A stretch of DNA of 64,000 bases, taken from Bradyrhizobium sp. WSM1417. Lineage in GTDB: Bacteria > Pseudomonadota > Alphaproteobacteria > Rhizobiales > Xanthobacteraceae. Below the pieces are notes generated by a model. That model ran no database searches, was not told the origin of the DNA, and saw only the letters and a list, made by a program, of their open reading frames with translations. Numbering within the stretch: the stretch's first letter is position 1; each line of letters begins with the position of its first letter. The DNA lies in contig NZ_KI911783.1 of the NCBI RefSeq assembly GCF_000515415.1, positions 4,206,392 through 4,270,391 of the forward strand, written 5' to 3'. A program made the translations under genes and the position numbers. Of this stretch, positions 44,365-54,995 are shown one piece after another.

Positions 44365-45276
44365 GTGGGCGAGATTTTCGGCGTATTCGCCGCCATCCTG
44401 TCGAGTGCACTCGGTGGCACCTCGATCGGCGCCACGCGCTACCTCGTCAGCGCGATCGATCCGCTGGCGATCGGCTCGTTCCGGTTCGGGATCGGCTTTC
44501 TCCTGCTGTTGCCCCTGACGCTGCTGCGCAGCGACCGCTGGCCGGGGCGAGGGGACTGGGCCGCCGCGGTCGGGCTCGGCTTCCTGTTCTTTGCTCTGTT
44601 CCCAATTCTGTTCAATGCATCCTTGATCTTCACGACCGCCGCGCGCGGCGCGCTCGCTTTGTCGACGCTGCCGCTGTTGTCGCTCGTGATCGGGGCTGCG
44701 CTTGGCGCCGAGGCTCTGACCTGGCGCAAATCGATGGGCGTCATGATTGCGACGTCTGGCGTTGCCGTAGCGCTCCTCTCCGATCTGACCTCGGCGCCGC
44801 CTGGCGCCTGGCGCGGCGATCTCCTGATGATGGCGGCGGCGCTGTGCATGGCGCTCTACGGCATCTGGTCGAAGCCGCTGATCCGGCGCTCCAGCCCGCT
44901 TGCCTTCACGGCCATGAGCATGGCGGTGGGCGCGGCCTGCCTCATCCTGCTCTCATATGCCCGCGACAGCTTTGCGCCTGTCGCCGGCTTCGGCGCGCCG
45001 CAATGGCTGGCCGCATTCTATCTCGGCGCCTTCGGCGCGGCGCTGACCTTCTATCTCTGGGCTTTCGCGCTGGAGCGGACGACGCCGACGCGTGTTGCGA
45101 TCTCGGTGACGGTCAATCCGATCACCGCGTCGCTGGTCGGCGCCTGGTTGCTGAACGAGCCGTTGCGCTGGAATCTGGCGGCGGGCATCGTCGCGGTGTT
45201 CGCCGGGATCTGGATCGCGACGACGACGCGCAAGCGTGCCCGGGCGTCGAGCGCGTCTGCGTCAGGCCAAGCCTGA
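44365..45276 (+). CDS. EamA-family (DMT superfamily) metabolite exporter
   Basis: A 303-residue permease with ten predicted helices in two EamA repeats (VFAAILSSALGGTSIGATRY opening the first, AAALCMALYGIWSKPLIRRS opening the second) and a Lys/Arg-rich C-terminus. Such proteins export amino acids, purines or other small metabolites. The GTG at 44365, just behind GGAGGGGGGAAGC, is preferred; an ATG at 44332 is the alternative. Likely governed by the divergent LysR protein. Confidence 0.88.
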   Translation: MGEIFGVFAAILSSALGGTSIGATRYLVSAIDPLAIGSFRFGIGFLLLLPLTLLRSDRWPGRGDWAAAVGLGFLFFALFPILFNASLIFTTAARGALALSTLPLLSLVIGAALGAEALTWRKSMGVMIATSGVAVALLSDLTSAPPGAWRGDLLMMAAALCMALYGIWSKPLIRRSSPLAFTAMSMAVGAACLILLSYARDSFAPVAGFGAPQWLAAFYLGAFGAALTFYLWAFALERTTPTRVAISVTVNPITASLVGAWLLNEPLRWNLAAGIVAVFAGIWIATTTRKRARASSASASGQA

Positions 45277-45278
45277 CG

Positions 45279-45671
45279 TCACGCCGGAATTGTTCCCGGA
45301 TATTGTGTCAGCCCGTCGTCGAGCTTCAGCCAGGCGAGCTTCTCCGAGACCCAGATGTGCTCGGTCGGCGCAAAGGCGTTGCGATCGTCGAAGGTCGCCA
45401 GCGCGACGCCAGCCAGTGTGCCATTGCGCCGCCAGGCGAACAGCCGCGTGCCGCACCGCTTGCAGAACACGCGGTCGATGTGCTCGGACGACGCATAGCG
45501 GTCGGTGTCGCCCTCGATGGTCAGTGCGCGCTGATCGAACTGCGCCCGGACGAAAAAAGGCGAGCCCATCGCTTTCTGGCATATGCGGCAATGGCAGACG
45601 CGAACGTTGAGCGGCTCACCTTCCGCCTTGAACCGCACCGCGCCGCACAGGCATCCGCCTTCTCTGACCAT
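45279..45671 (-). CDS. GFA/CENP-V-family zinc protein
   Basis: A 130-residue protein starting MVREGGCLCGAVRFKAEGEP. The zinc cysteines are CLCGAV, CHCRICQK and CKRCG, as in glutathione-dependent formaldehyde-activating enzyme (Gfa) relatives, most of which have no proven function. It ends the minus-strand part of the sugar locus, 7 bp behind the SDR gene, so is probably co-transcribed. Its role there is unclear. Confidence 0.9.
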   Translation of the reverse strand: MVREGGCLCGAVRFKAEGEPLNVRVCHCRICQKAMGSPFFVRAQFDQRALTIEGDTDRYASSEHIDRVFCKRCGTRLFAWRRNGTLAGVALATFDDRNAFAPTEHIWVSEKLAWLKLDDGLTQYPGTIPA

Positions 45672-45678
45672 GGTGTCC

Positions 45679-46425
45679 TCAATAGGTTGCGCGTCCCCCG
45701 GAAATATCAAACACCGCGCCGGTGGAGAAGGCACAATCCTCGGATGCGAGCCAGGCCGCCATCGCGGCGAGCTCTTCCACCAGCACGAAGCGGCCTTTTG
45801 GAATCTTCGACAGCATGAAGTCGATATGCTGCTGCGTCATCTGGTCGAAGATCGCGGTCTTCGCAGCCGCGGGCGTCACCGCGTTGACGAGGATGTCATG
45901 TGCCGCCAGTTCCTTGCCGAGCGACTTCGTCAGCGCGATCAGGCCGGCCTTGGACGCCGAATAGTGCGAGGCGTTGGGATTGCCTTCCTTGCCGGCGATC
46001 GAGGCGATGTTGACGATGCGCCCGTATTTTTGCTTGAGCATCGCGGGCACGATCGCCTTGCAGACGATGAAGGGGCCGTCGAGGTTGATGCGCAGAACTT
46101 TCCGCCATTCCTCGAGATCGGTCTCCCAGACCGGCTTGTTGACCCCGGCGATTCCGGCATTGTTGACGAGGATGTCGATGTTGCCGAAGGCAGCAAGCGT
46201 CGCGTCGCGCGCCTGCTCGACGGCCGCGGTATCGGTGACGTCGACCTTGAAGACGCGGGCGTTATCGCCGATTTCCTTTGCCGTCTTCTCGGCGAGGGCT
46301 GCATCAAAATCCCAGATCGCGACCTTGGCGCCGGAGGCGACGAAGCGCTGAACGATGGCGCGGCCAAAGCCCTGCGCGCCGCCGGTGACGATGGCGACAC
46401 GGTCGTTGAGATCGATCTTGTTCAT
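45679..46425 (-). CDS. Short-chain dehydrogenase/reductase (FabG-like)
   Basis: A 248-residue classical SDR: cofactor loop TGGAQGFGRA, LVNNAGIAG, the catalytic YSASK and the downstream VNAVTPAAAKTAIF. Tyr and Lys are intact. Substrates of such enzymes range from sugars to acyl derivatives; here the sugar-locus setting suggests oxidation of an aldose, lactone precursor or keto-deoxy acid. It follows the other SDR gene by 27 bp. Confidence 0.92.
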   Translation of the reverse strand: MNKIDLNDRVAIVTGGAQGFGRAIVQRFVASGAKVAIWDFDAALAEKTAKEIGDNARVFKVDVTDTAAVEQARDATLAAFGNIDILVNNAGIAGVNKPVWETDLEEWRKVLRINLDGPFIVCKAIVPAMLKQKYGRIVNIASIAGKEGNPNASHYSASKAGLIALTKSLGKELAAHDILVNAVTPAAAKTAIFDQMTQQHIDFMLSKIPKGRFVLVEELAAMAAWLASEDCAFSTGAVFDISGGRATY

Positions 46426-46452
46426 GCTGGATGCCTTCTGGATGCCTTGGCG

Positions 46453-47184
46453 TCAGAGCATGTAGCCGCCGTCGACGACGAGGTCGACGCCGGTGGTGAA
46501 GGCGCTCTCGTCACTGCCGAGATAGACCGCCATGGACGCGATCTCGTCGGCGGTGCCGAGCCGGCCCATCTTCTGGCGGGAGACGAACATCTCCTTGCCC
46601 TGCGGCCCTTGCGCCGCGGCGCGGTCGAGCATCGAAGGCGTCTCGACGGTGCCGGGGCAGATGCTGTTGCAGCGGATGCCCTTGGTGATGAAGTCGAGCG
46701 CGACCGCGCGCGTCAGCAGCGACACCGCGGCCTTCGAGGAGCTGTAGACGTAGCGGTTGGCCGGCGGCCGCAGCGCCGCGCAGGAGGAGATGTTGACGAT
46801 ACTGCCGCCGCCGCCCGCGAGCATGTCCGGCAGGAAGGCCCTGATGGTCCGGTGCATCGACTTGACGTTGAGGTCGAACGAGAAATCAAAATCCTCTTCC
46901 GAACACTCGAGAATGGTGCCGTGATGCACGAAGCCCGCCGCGTTGAGCAGGATGTCGACCTTGCCGACGCGCTTGGCGAAGGCGTTGACGTCGGCGGTGT
47001 TGCGAACGTCGAGCTTCGCGGTTTCGGCGATACCTTCCTTGGCCAGGCTCGCGATGCCGCTCTCGTTGATGTCGGTGGCGACGACGGTCGCGCCTTCACG
47101 CGCGAATGCGACGGCGCATGCGCGTCCGATGCCTGCCGCTGCAGCCGTGATGACGGCGCGCTTTCCCTTGAGGCGGTCTGCCAT
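46453..47184 (-). CDS. SDR-family dehydrogenase, 2-keto-3-deoxy-L-fuconate dehydrogenase/BDH2-like
   Basis: A 243-residue SDR with AVITAAAAGIGRA as the cofactor loop, LLNAAGFVHHGTILECSE, IVNISSCAALRPPANRYVYS and the catalytic YSSSKAA, then GIRCNSICPGTVETPSM. The NAAGFVHHGT and RCN.ICPGTV.TPS blocks are those of the L-KDF dehydrogenase/BDH2 branch as I remember it. If so, it oxidises a 2-keto-3-deoxy sugar acid to the diketo form, which would compete with the kinase/aldolase route encoded on the other strand. Good Shine-Dalgarno (GGGAGAAG). Confidence 0.8.
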   Translation of the reverse strand: MADRLKGKRAVITAAAAGIGRACAVAFAREGATVVATDINESGIASLAKEGIAETAKLDVRNTADVNAFAKRVGKVDILLNAAGFVHHGTILECSEEDFDFSFDLNVKSMHRTIRAFLPDMLAGGGGSIVNISSCAALRPPANRYVYSSSKAAVSLLTRAVALDFITKGIRCNSICPGTVETPSMLDRAAAQGPQGKEMFVSRQKMGRLGTADEIASMAVYLGSDESAFTTGVDLVVDGGYML

Positions 47185-47220
47185 TTTTTCTTCTCCCTTG
47201 CCTGAAAGTTCTATTGGATC

Positions 47221-47306
47221 GTCATTGCGAGAAGCACTTGCGACGAAGCAATCCAGACTGTCTCCGCGGAGATAGCTCTGGATTGCTTCGCTGCGCTCGC
47301 AATGAC
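47221..47306. repeat. Palindromic intergenic repeat between dehydratase and SDR genes
   Basis: GTCATTGCGAG at the left faces CTCGCAATGAC at the right (11 of 11), and inside GAAGCAATCCAGA faces TCTGGATTGCTTC (13 of 13). A dispersed element of this form is common between genes in Bradyrhizobium. It lies inside a same-strand gene row and would fold into a long hairpin in the message. Confidence 0.85.
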
Positions 47307-47316
47307 GGTGTGGCTA

Positions 47317-49146
47317 TCAGTGATTATCCCGCGCCACACCAAAGCTGCCGGCGACGTTCTGGTAGCGCGTGGCGAGCTCCATGCAGGCGCCGGTCGCGTG
47401 CTGGCCGACCGTGTTGCGATAAAGCTCCTGCCACGGCGTCTGGTTCGGCGGATGCTTGAAGCCGCCATTGGCCTTGAGCTCGGCGTGGCGCTTCTTCACC
47501 TCGTCGTCGGAGATCAGAATGTTGGCGCTGCCCTTGTTCAGATCGACGCGCACCTTGTCGCCGTTCCTGAGGATCGCGAGCCCGCCATTGGCGGCGGCTT
47601 CCGGCGAAGCATTGAGGATCGAAGGCGAGCCCGAGGTGCCCGACTGCCGGCCGTCGCCGATGCAGGGCAGGGACATGATGCCACGTTTGATCAGCGCCGC
47701 AGGCGGCTGCATGTTCACGACCTCGGCGCCGCCGGGATAGCCGATCGGGCCGGTGCCGCGGATGAACAGCACGCAGCGCTCGTCGATCTCGAGCGAGGGA
47801 TCGTCGATCCGCTCGTGATAGTCCTCAGGCCCCTCGAACACGACGGCGCGGCCCTCGAAGGCATTGAGATCGGTCGGATTGCTGAGATAGCGGTCGCGAA
47901 ATTCCTTGGAGATCACGCTGGTCTTCATGATCGCGGAATCGAACAGATTGCCGCGCAGCACCAGGAACCCGGCGTCCTTCACCAGCGGCTTGTCGTAAGA
48001 CCAGATCACGTCGTTGTCAGGCTTTGGCGCATTGGCGCAGTTCTCGCCGATGCCGCGGCCGTTGACCGTGACAGCGTTCTCGTGGATCCGGTTGTGCTTC
48101 ATCAATTCGCGCACCACGGCCGGCACGCCGCCGGCGCGGTGGAATTCCTCGCCGAGATAGAAGCCGGCCGGCTGCATGTTGACCAGGAGCGGCACGTCGT
48201 GGCCGACCTTCTGCCAATCGTCGATCGAGAGCTCGACGCCGATGTGGCGCGCCAGCGCGTTGATGTGGATCGGCGCGTTGGTCGAGCCGCCGATCGCCGA
48301 ATTGATCACGATGCAGTTCTCGAACGCCTCGCGGGTCAGGATGTCCGAAGGCTTGAGGTCTTCCCAGACCATGTCGACGATGCGTTTTCCTGTCTCGTAG
48401 GCGATCTGGCCGCGCTCGCGATAGGGGGCGGGGATCGCCGCGCAGCCCGGCAGCGAGAAGCCGAGCGCTTCCGCAAGCCCGTTCATGGTCGAGGCGGTGC
48501 CCATGGTGTTGCAATGGCCGACCGAGGGCGCCGATGACGCCACGATCTCCATGAACTCTTCATAGTCGATCTCGCCGGCGGCGAGCCGCTCGCGCGATTT
48601 CCAGACGATGGTGCCGGAGCCGGTGCGCTCGCCATTGTGCCAGCCGTTCAGCATCGGCCCGCCCGACAGCACGATCGCGGGCAGGTTGACGGTCGCCGCC
48701 GCCATCATGCAGGCAGGCGTGGTCTTGTCGCAGCCGGTGGTCAGCACTACGCCGTCGAGCGGATAGCCATAGAGGATTTCGACGAGGCCGAGATAAGCGA
48801 GGTTGCGGTCGAGCGCCGCGGTCGGGCGCTTGCCGGTCTCTTGGATCGGATGGGTCGGGAATTCCATCGCAATGCCGCCGGCCTCGCGGATGCCTTCGCG
48901 GACGCGATGGGCAAGCTCGATATGGTGGCGGTTGCAGGGGGAGAGGTCGTTGCCGGTCTGCGCGATGCCGATGATCGGCTTGCCGGACTGGAGCTCGGCG
49001 CGGGTGAGACCGTAGTTCAAATAGCGCTCCATATAGAGCGCGGTCATGCCCGGATTATGCGGATTGTTGAACCATTCCTGCGAGCGGAGGTGGCGGCGAG
49101 CGCCGTTGCCGGCGGGGGCATGCCCATTGGTTGGTTTTTTTGTCAT
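47317..49146 (-). CDS. IlvD/Edd-family sugar-acid dehydratase (arabonate/xylonate/galactonate type)
   Basis: A 609-residue iron-sulfur dehydratase. Cluster and metal ligands are seen in [24 protein letters not shown] and [16 protein letters not shown]; the C-terminal active-site block is [20 protein letters not shown]. The PCN...H and [12 protein letters not shown] forms and the length fit the sugar-acid dehydratases (L-arabonate, D-xylonate, D-galactonate) rather than the IlvD of branched-chain synthesis, given its place in a sugar locus. It turns an aldonate into a 2-keto-3-deoxy acid. The ATG at 49146 follows GGAG. A LacI-type operator lies about 140 bp upstream. Confidence 0.88.
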   Translation of the reverse strand: MTKKPTNGHAPAGNGARRHLRSQEWFNNPHNPGMTALYMERYLNYGLTRAELQSGKPIIGIAQTGNDLSPCNRHHIELAHRVREGIREAGGIAMEFPTHPIQETGKRPTAALDRNLAYLGLVEILYGYPLDGVVLTTGCDKTTPACMMAAATVNLPAIVLSGGPMLNGWHNGERTGSGTIVWKSRERLAAGEIDYEEFMEIVASSAPSVGHCNTMGTASTMNGLAEALGFSLPGCAAIPAPYRERGQIAYETGKRIVDMVWEDLKPSDILTREAFENCIVINSAIGGSTNAPIHINALARHIGVELSIDDWQKVGHDVPLLVNMQPAGFYLGEEFHRAGGVPAVVRELMKHNRIHENAVTVNGRGIGENCANAPKPDNDVIWSYDKPLVKDAGFLVLRGNLFDSAIMKTSVISKEFRDRYLSNPTDLNAFEGRAVVFEGPEDYHERIDDPSLEIDERCVLFIRGTGPIGYPGGAEVVNMQPPAALIKRGIMSLPCIGDGRQSGTSGSPSILNASPEAAANGGLAILRNGDKVRVDLNKGSANILISDDEVKKRHAELKANGGFKHPPNQTPWQELYRNTVGQHATGACMELATRYQNVAGSFGVARDNH

Positions 49147-49268
49147 TGGTTTCTCCTGCAATGCAAACGCACTGGCGTCCGTTTTAGGGTATCGGCTTGT
49201 GCGATGCCCAACGGCGCGAGCGACGATTTGCCTGCCCGCTGGCGGGTCGTTTCCTCACAAATCCGATA

Positions 49269-50369
49269 CTAATCATGGCCGCTTGGTAACGCTACCATTT
49301 TGTTCGCAGCGCCCGTGCCTGAAGTGGCTGGCCAGTTGTCCGACCGCCGGGCCAACGAGCTTTGCCGCTCGATCACCTTGAAGCCGAGATCGAGCACCGG
49401 ATGCTCCGGGCGCCGTCCGTCGATCGCATCGATCAGCATGCTGGCGGCCGTGTTACCCATCTCGTAGCGGTTGGTGCGCACGCTCGTGAGAGTCGGGACG
49501 GCGGAGGCCATGAATTCGAGATCGTTGAAGCCGACAATCGCGATCTGTTCGGGGACCGCGATCTCGCGGCGCTTGCATTCGAACAGCACACCCAGCGCGA
49601 GGTCGTCATTGGCGCAGAACACCGCGTCCATGCCGGGCTCCCGCGCCAGGAGATCGGTGAACAGGGCGCCGCCGAGCGTCACCGAGGTCGGTGTCGCCGT
49701 CGTCACGACGAGGCGTTGCTCGAACAGCCCTGCGTCCTTCATGGCCGAGACGTACCCGTCGAGCCGCCGCTGCACCCGCGGATCCATCCGCGCGCCGACG
49801 AAGCCAATCTTGCGGTGACCTTGTGCAAACAGATGCGCAACTGCGGCACGGGCTGCTTCATAGTGCGAAAAGCCGATCATCATGTCGATCGGATTGGGCC
49901 CGATCTCCATGATTTGCACGATTGGGCAGTCGGCGGCATCGAGCATCGCGCGCGATTCCGTGGTCTGGTCGATGCCGGTGACAATCAGCCCGGCGGGCTT
50001 CTGCGCAAGAAACAGGCGCAGCAGCTTCTCCTCCTGGAGGATACTGTAGCGTGTGTTGGACAGCTGGATCGAGTAATGGCTGTTTTCGGAGGCGTCGTAG
50101 ATGCCGCGCAGCACGTCGGAGAACACATTATTGGTTAGTGACGGAATCAAGACACCGATCACCTCGGTGCGTTGCGAGGCCAACGCGCGTGCCGCCAGGT
50201 TCGGCACATAGCCGAGCTCCCTGGCCGCGCTCTCGACCCGGGTCCGCTTGGCGACCGACAGCGCCTCGGGATTGCGGAAGAAGCGGGACGCCGTGATCGG
50301 GCTGACGCCGGCAAGCTCGGCGACTTCCGCCAGCCGGATTTTGCCTGACTTGGTGCGGTTTCGACCCAT
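49269..50369 (-). CDS. LacI-family transcriptional regulator of the sugar locus
   Basis: A 366-residue repressor. The HTH is IRLAEVAELAGVSPITASRF with the hinge helix YVPNLAARALASQRT; the ligand domain starts VIGVLIPSLTNNVFSDVLRG. The GntR-like PITASRFFRNP recognition helix is common in gluconate/sugar-acid regulators. It sits between the dehydratase/SDR row and the importer operon, and near-identical palindromes flank it, so it most likely represses both. A GTG at 50387 is an alternative start. Confidence 0.92.
   Translation of the reverse strand: MGRNRTKSGKIRLAEVAELAGVSPITASRFFRNPEALSVAKRTRVESAARELGYVPNLAARALASQRTEVIGVLIPSLTNNVFSDVLRGIYDASENSHYSIQLSNTRYSILQEEKLLRLFLAQKPAGLIVTGIDQTTESRAMLDAADCPIVQIMEIGPNPIDMMIGFSHYEAARAAVAHLFAQGHRKIGFVGARMDPRVQRRLDGYVSAMKDAGLFEQRLVVTTATPTSVTLGGALFTDLLAREPGMDAVFCANDDLALGVLFECKRREIAVPEQIAIVGFNDLEFMASAVPTLTSVRTNRYEMGNTAASMLIDAIDGRRPEHPVLDLGFKVIERQSSLARRSDNWPATSGTGAANKMVALPSGHD
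49284..49297. promoter_or_regulatory. LacI-type operator upstream of the dehydratase gene
   Basis: TGGTAACGCTACCA, with TGGTA/TACCA arms around ACGC; on the minus strand it reads TGGTAGCGTTACCA. It overlaps the 3' end of the lacI-type gene and lies about 140 bp before the dehydratase ATG. It differs from the importer-side site at only three of fourteen positions. Confidence 0.65.
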
Positions 50370-50411
50370 TTGCTGCTCATAACACACTCACTGTCGCAAA
50401 CAAAGGAACGT

Positions 50412-50425
50412 TGACAGCGCTACCA
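50412..50425. promoter_or_regulatory. LacI-type operator upstream of the importer operon
   Basis: TGACAGCGCTACCA, reading TGGTAGCGCTGTCA on the other strand: ten of fourteen positions symmetrical around the central CG step, as in LacI/GalR operators. It lies 43 bp before the LacI start and about 150 bp before the ATPase gene, so it could control both directions. Confidence 0.6.
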
Positions 50426-50571
50426 GCACGGACTAACCAAAGACAAATTGCCAAAACCGCACAAACTGCCGACAATGTCGCCCGCCAAGGTTGGGCTTCG
50501 TTCGGTGAAGTCTGAAAAAACAAGACGGTCGCGGCGCGAGAGGCGTCGTGGACTTTCGAGGAGGGAGCTAG

Positions 50572-51633
<1,062 letters not shown>

Positions 51634-51711
51634 CGACGCCGAAGAACTGCCCAAGCAGAACTGCCCAATACGAGACGACCCAATACAAATATAAAATTTA
51701 GGGAGAGAACG

Positions 51712-53025
51712 ATGAGCGATTTCGACAGGCGAAGTGTGCTTAAAGTCGGTCTGGGCGGCGCGGCGCTGCTGGCCGGCCCGGGCATCGTGCCGGTGCGCGC
51801 GGCGGAGTGGACCAACACGCCCGAGCCGAACGCTTCCATCCGCGTCTTGCGCTGGAAGCAGTTCATTCAGGCCGAGTTCGACAAATTCGCCGAGCAGACC
51901 AAGGCGTTCTCCGAGAAGACCGGCGTCAAGATCAAGCTCGAGGCCGAGAGTTGGGAGGACATCCGCCCGAAAGCCGCGGTCGCCGCCAATGTCGGCGCCG
52001 GTCCCGACCTGATCATCGGCACGCTCGATGATCCCCACAAGTTCCCGGAAAAGCTGATCGACATGACTGACGTCGCCGACTATCTCGGCGCGCAGTATGG
52101 CGGCTGGTATCCGGTTGCTGAACGCTACGGCAAGAAGGGCAACAGCTGGATCGCCATTCCGCAGGGCGCGACCGGCGGCTGCCTGAACTACCGCGTCAGC
52201 CACGTGAAGGCCGCCGGCTTCGATGAATTCCCCAAGGACACTGCCGGCTTCCTCAAGCTCTGCCAGGCGCTGAAGAAGAACAACACGCCGGCCGGCTTCG
52301 CGCTCGGCCACGCCACGGGCGACGCCAACGGCTGGTGCCAGTGGGCGCTGTGGGCCTTCGGCGGCAAGGTCGTCAACGACAAGAACGAGGTCGTGATCGA
52401 CTCGCCGGAGACGATCGCCGCGCTCGAATACGTCAAGCAGCTCTACGAGACCTTCATCCCCGGCGTGCTGTCGTGGAATGACTCGAACAATAACAAGGCG
52501 TTCCTCAACGGCGAGCTCAGCCTGACGCTGAACGGCATCTCGATCTGGACGGTCGGAAAGAACTCGACCGATCCGAAGCAGCAGGAAATCGCCAAGGACA
52601 TGAACCACGCGCCGATGCCGATCGGTCCCGTGGGCGTGTCGACCGAGCAGCAGAACGTGCTCGTCTATTACGGCTACAAGCACTCGAAGTATCCGAAGGC
52701 GGTCAAGGAATACATCAAGTTCATGATGGACAAGGCGAACTACGACGCCTGGGAGGTCTCCTCCAACGGCTACGTGTCGCCGCCGCTTCCGGCCTACAAC
52801 GACAACCCGGTGTGGACGTCGGATCCGAAGATCACGCCGTATCGCGACTGCCTGAAGCGCTGCCGCGACAACGGCTATGCCGGCGATCTCGGCTATGCCT
52901 CCGCCGCTGTCATGGGCGACTTCGTCGTCGTCGACATGTTCGCGGAAGCCGCGTCAGGCTCCGTGACGCCGAAGGCGGCAGCCGCACGCGCGGCCGAGCG
53001 CGCCAAGCGCTACTACCAGGTCTGA
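51712..53025 (+). CDS. ABC sugar importer, extracellular substrate-binding protein (Tat-exported)
   Basis: A 437-residue family-1 binding protein. The N-terminus MSDFDRRSVLKVGLGGAALL has the twin-arginine motif (RRSVLK), so folding before export is likely. The mature part includes RVLRWKQFIQAEFDKFAEQT and GAGPDLIIGTLDDPHKFPEK, and WGFGG-like sugar-site block ALWAFGGKVVNDKNEVVIDS. Aromatic and acidic residues line such pockets, in keeping with a mono- or disaccharide or sugar acid. Confidence 0.92.
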   Translation: MSDFDRRSVLKVGLGGAALLAGPGIVPVRAAEWTNTPEPNASIRVLRWKQFIQAEFDKFAEQTKAFSEKTGVKIKLEAESWEDIRPKAAVAANVGAGPDLIIGTLDDPHKFPEKLIDMTDVADYLGAQYGGWYPVAERYGKKGNSWIAIPQGATGGCLNYRVSHVKAAGFDEFPKDTAGFLKLCQALKKNNTPAGFALGHATGDANGWCQWALWAFGGKVVNDKNEVVIDSPETIAALEYVKQLYETFIPGVLSWNDSNNNKAFLNGELSLTLNGISIWTVGKNSTDPKQQEIAKDMNHAPMPIGPVGVSTEQQNVLVYYGYKHSKYPKAVKEYIKFMMDKANYDAWEVSSNGYVSPPLPAYNDNPVWTSDPKITPYRDCLKRCRDNGYAGDLGYASAAVMGDFVVVDMFAEAASGSVTPKAAAARAAERAKRYYQV

Positions 53026-53091
53026 TCAGCGCCAATCTACGCGGCGTCCGGTTCGCTGGACGCCGCAACTTTTCGTCGAGGGGAATCCGAC

Positions 53092-54039
53092 ATGGCAGTT
53101 ATGGCCGAGTCCACTGTCGCGCAGGTCAAGCGCAGCAGCTTGTGGACCAGAGCATTCGAGAGCCGGAATTTCCTCGGCGCGATGTTCATGGTGCCGGCGA
53201 TCGCCATCCTCATCCTGTTTCTGGCTTACCCGCTGGCGCTGGGCTTCTGGCTCGGCATGACCGACACCAAGATCGGTGGCGCCGGGCGCTACATCGGCTT
53301 CCAGAATTTCGTCTCGCTGTCGAAGGACTCGGTGTTCTGGCTGTCGGTGTTCAACACCATCTTCTACACGGTCGCCGCCAGCGCGGTGAAATTCGCCATC
53401 GGCCTCTATTTGGCGCTGCTGCTCAACGAACGGCTACCGATGAAGTCGATGGTCCGCGCCATCGTCCTGTTGCCCTTCGTCGTGCCCACGGTGCTCTCTG
53501 CGATTGCGTTCTGGTGGATCTATGACAGCCAGTTCTCGATCATCTCCTGGGTGTTGATCAAGGCCGGCCTGATCACACGCTATATCGATTTCCTTGGCGA
53601 TCCCTGGAATGCGCGCTGGTCGGTCGTCGCCGCCAATATCTGGCGCGGCGTGCCCTTCGTGGCGATCACGCTGCTGGCGGGATTACAGACCATCTCGCCC
53701 TCGCTCTATGAGGCCGCCAATCTCGACGGCGCCACCAATCTGCAGCGCTTCCGCCACATCACGCTGCCGATGCTGTCGCCGATCATCGCGGTCGTGATGA
53801 CGTTCTCGGTGCTGATGACCTTCACCGACTTCCAGCTCATCTACACCATCACGCGGGGTGGGCCGATCAACTCCACCCATCTGATGGCGACGCTGTCGTT
53901 CCAGCGCGCCATCACCGGCGGCAATCTGGGCGAGGGCGCGGCGATCTCGAACGCCATGATTCCGTTCCTGGTCGCGGCGATCCTGCTCAGCTTCTTTGGG
54001 CTTCAGCGTTCCCGGTGGCAGCAGGGCGGGAGGGACTGA
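53092..54039 (+). CDS. ABC sugar importer permease (MalF/UgpA type)
   Basis: A 315-residue permease with six main helices. The N-terminus is AVMAESTVAQVKRSSLWTRA before the first helix (VPAIAILILFLAYPLALGFW). The coupling EAA loop is EAANLDGATNLQRFRHITLP. It starts behind GAGGGGAATCC, 66 bp after the binding-protein gene. Confidence 0.93.
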   Translation: MAVMAESTVAQVKRSSLWTRAFESRNFLGAMFMVPAIAILILFLAYPLALGFWLGMTDTKIGGAGRYIGFQNFVSLSKDSVFWLSVFNTIFYTVAASAVKFAIGLYLALLLNERLPMKSMVRAIVLLPFVVPTVLSAIAFWWIYDSQFSIISWVLIKAGLITRYIDFLGDPWNARWSVVAANIWRGVPFVAITLLAGLQTISPSLYEAANLDGATNLQRFRHITLPMLSPIIAVVMTFSVLMTFTDFQLIYTITRGGPINSTHLMATLSFQRAITGGNLGEGAAISNAMIPFLVAAILLSFFGLQRSRWQQGGRD

Positions 54040-54040
54040 C

Positions 54041-54916
54041 ATGACCACTGCAGACGACCAAAGCGTCGGAATGGACTACCTCGAGAGCTTCCCGCGGAAG
54101 TTTTTTCGGGTCTACCTTCCGCTCGGCCTGATCATCTTCTTCCTGCTATTCCCGTTCTACTGGATGGCGGTCGCGACGTTCAAGCCGGACGCGGAAATGT
54201 ACGACTACGAAAAGTACAATCCGTTCTGGATCGTGCACCCGACGCTGGAGCACATCAAGAAGCTGTTCTTCGACACCGACTATCCGCTCTGGATGTGGAA
54301 CACCGTGATCGTCTCGGTGTCGTCGACCTTCATCTCCCTGTTCGCCAGCGTCTGCGCCGCCTACGCGATCGAGCGCTTGCGCTACAAGGGCTCGCGCTAT
54401 GTCGGCCTTGCGATCTTCCTCGGCTATCTCGTGCCGCCCTCGATCCTGTTCATCCCGCTGGCGGCGATCGTGTTTCAGCTCGGCCTGTTCGACGGCAATC
54501 TGGCGCTGATCCTGACCTATCCGACCTTCCTGATCCCGTTCTGCACCTGGCTGCTGATGGGCTATTTCCGCACCATCCCCTATGAGCTGGAGGAGTGTGC
54601 GCTGATCGACGGGGCGACGCGGCTGCAGATTCTGATGAAGATCACGCTGCCGCTTTCGCTGCCGGGCGTGATCTCGGCGGGCATCTTCGCCTTCACCTTG
54701 TCCTGGAACGAGTTCATCTACGCGCTGACCTTCATCTCCTCGTCCGAGAACAAGACGATCCCCGTCGGCGCGATCACCGAGCTCGTCAATGGCGACGTCT
54801 ACCATTGGGGTGCGCTGATGGCGGCGGCTCTGACCGGCTCGGTTCCCGTAGTTATCCTTTATTCCTTCTTCGTGGAGTACTATGTGTCGGCGATGACCGG
54901 CGCCGTGAAGGAATGA
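54041..54916 (+). CDS. ABC sugar importer permease (MalG/UgpE type)
   Basis: A 291-residue permease starting MTTADDQSVGMDYLESFPRK; helices begin at LPLGLIIFFLLFPFYWMAV. The EAA loop is EECALIDGATRLQILMKITL. It is one base after the MalF-type gene stop, with GGGAGGGACTGAC as a strong ribosome site, so the pair is coupled. Confidence 0.93.
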   Translation: MTTADDQSVGMDYLESFPRKFFRVYLPLGLIIFFLLFPFYWMAVATFKPDAEMYDYEKYNPFWIVHPTLEHIKKLFFDTDYPLWMWNTVIVSVSSTFISLFASVCAAYAIERLRYKGSRYVGLAIFLGYLVPPSILFIPLAAIVFQLGLFDGNLALILTYPTFLIPFCTWLLMGYFRTIPYELEECALIDGATRLQILMKITLPLSLPGVISAGIFAFTLSWNEFIYALTFISSSENKTIPVGAITELVNGDVYHWGALMAAALTGSVPVVILYSFFVEYYVSAMTGAVKE

Positions 54917-54995
54917 TCGCGGGGCCTGCCTTGAGAGCGCGCCAGGACGAATCGCCGAAATCGGCGCGTTCCGGCCAATAAAAAGGAGTAGGCTC

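Noticed and set aside
45583..47205. Plus-strand open frame of 540 codons
   Set aside because: Antisense to the two SDR genes, whose motifs (TGGAQGFG, YSASK, YSSSK) are unmistakable.
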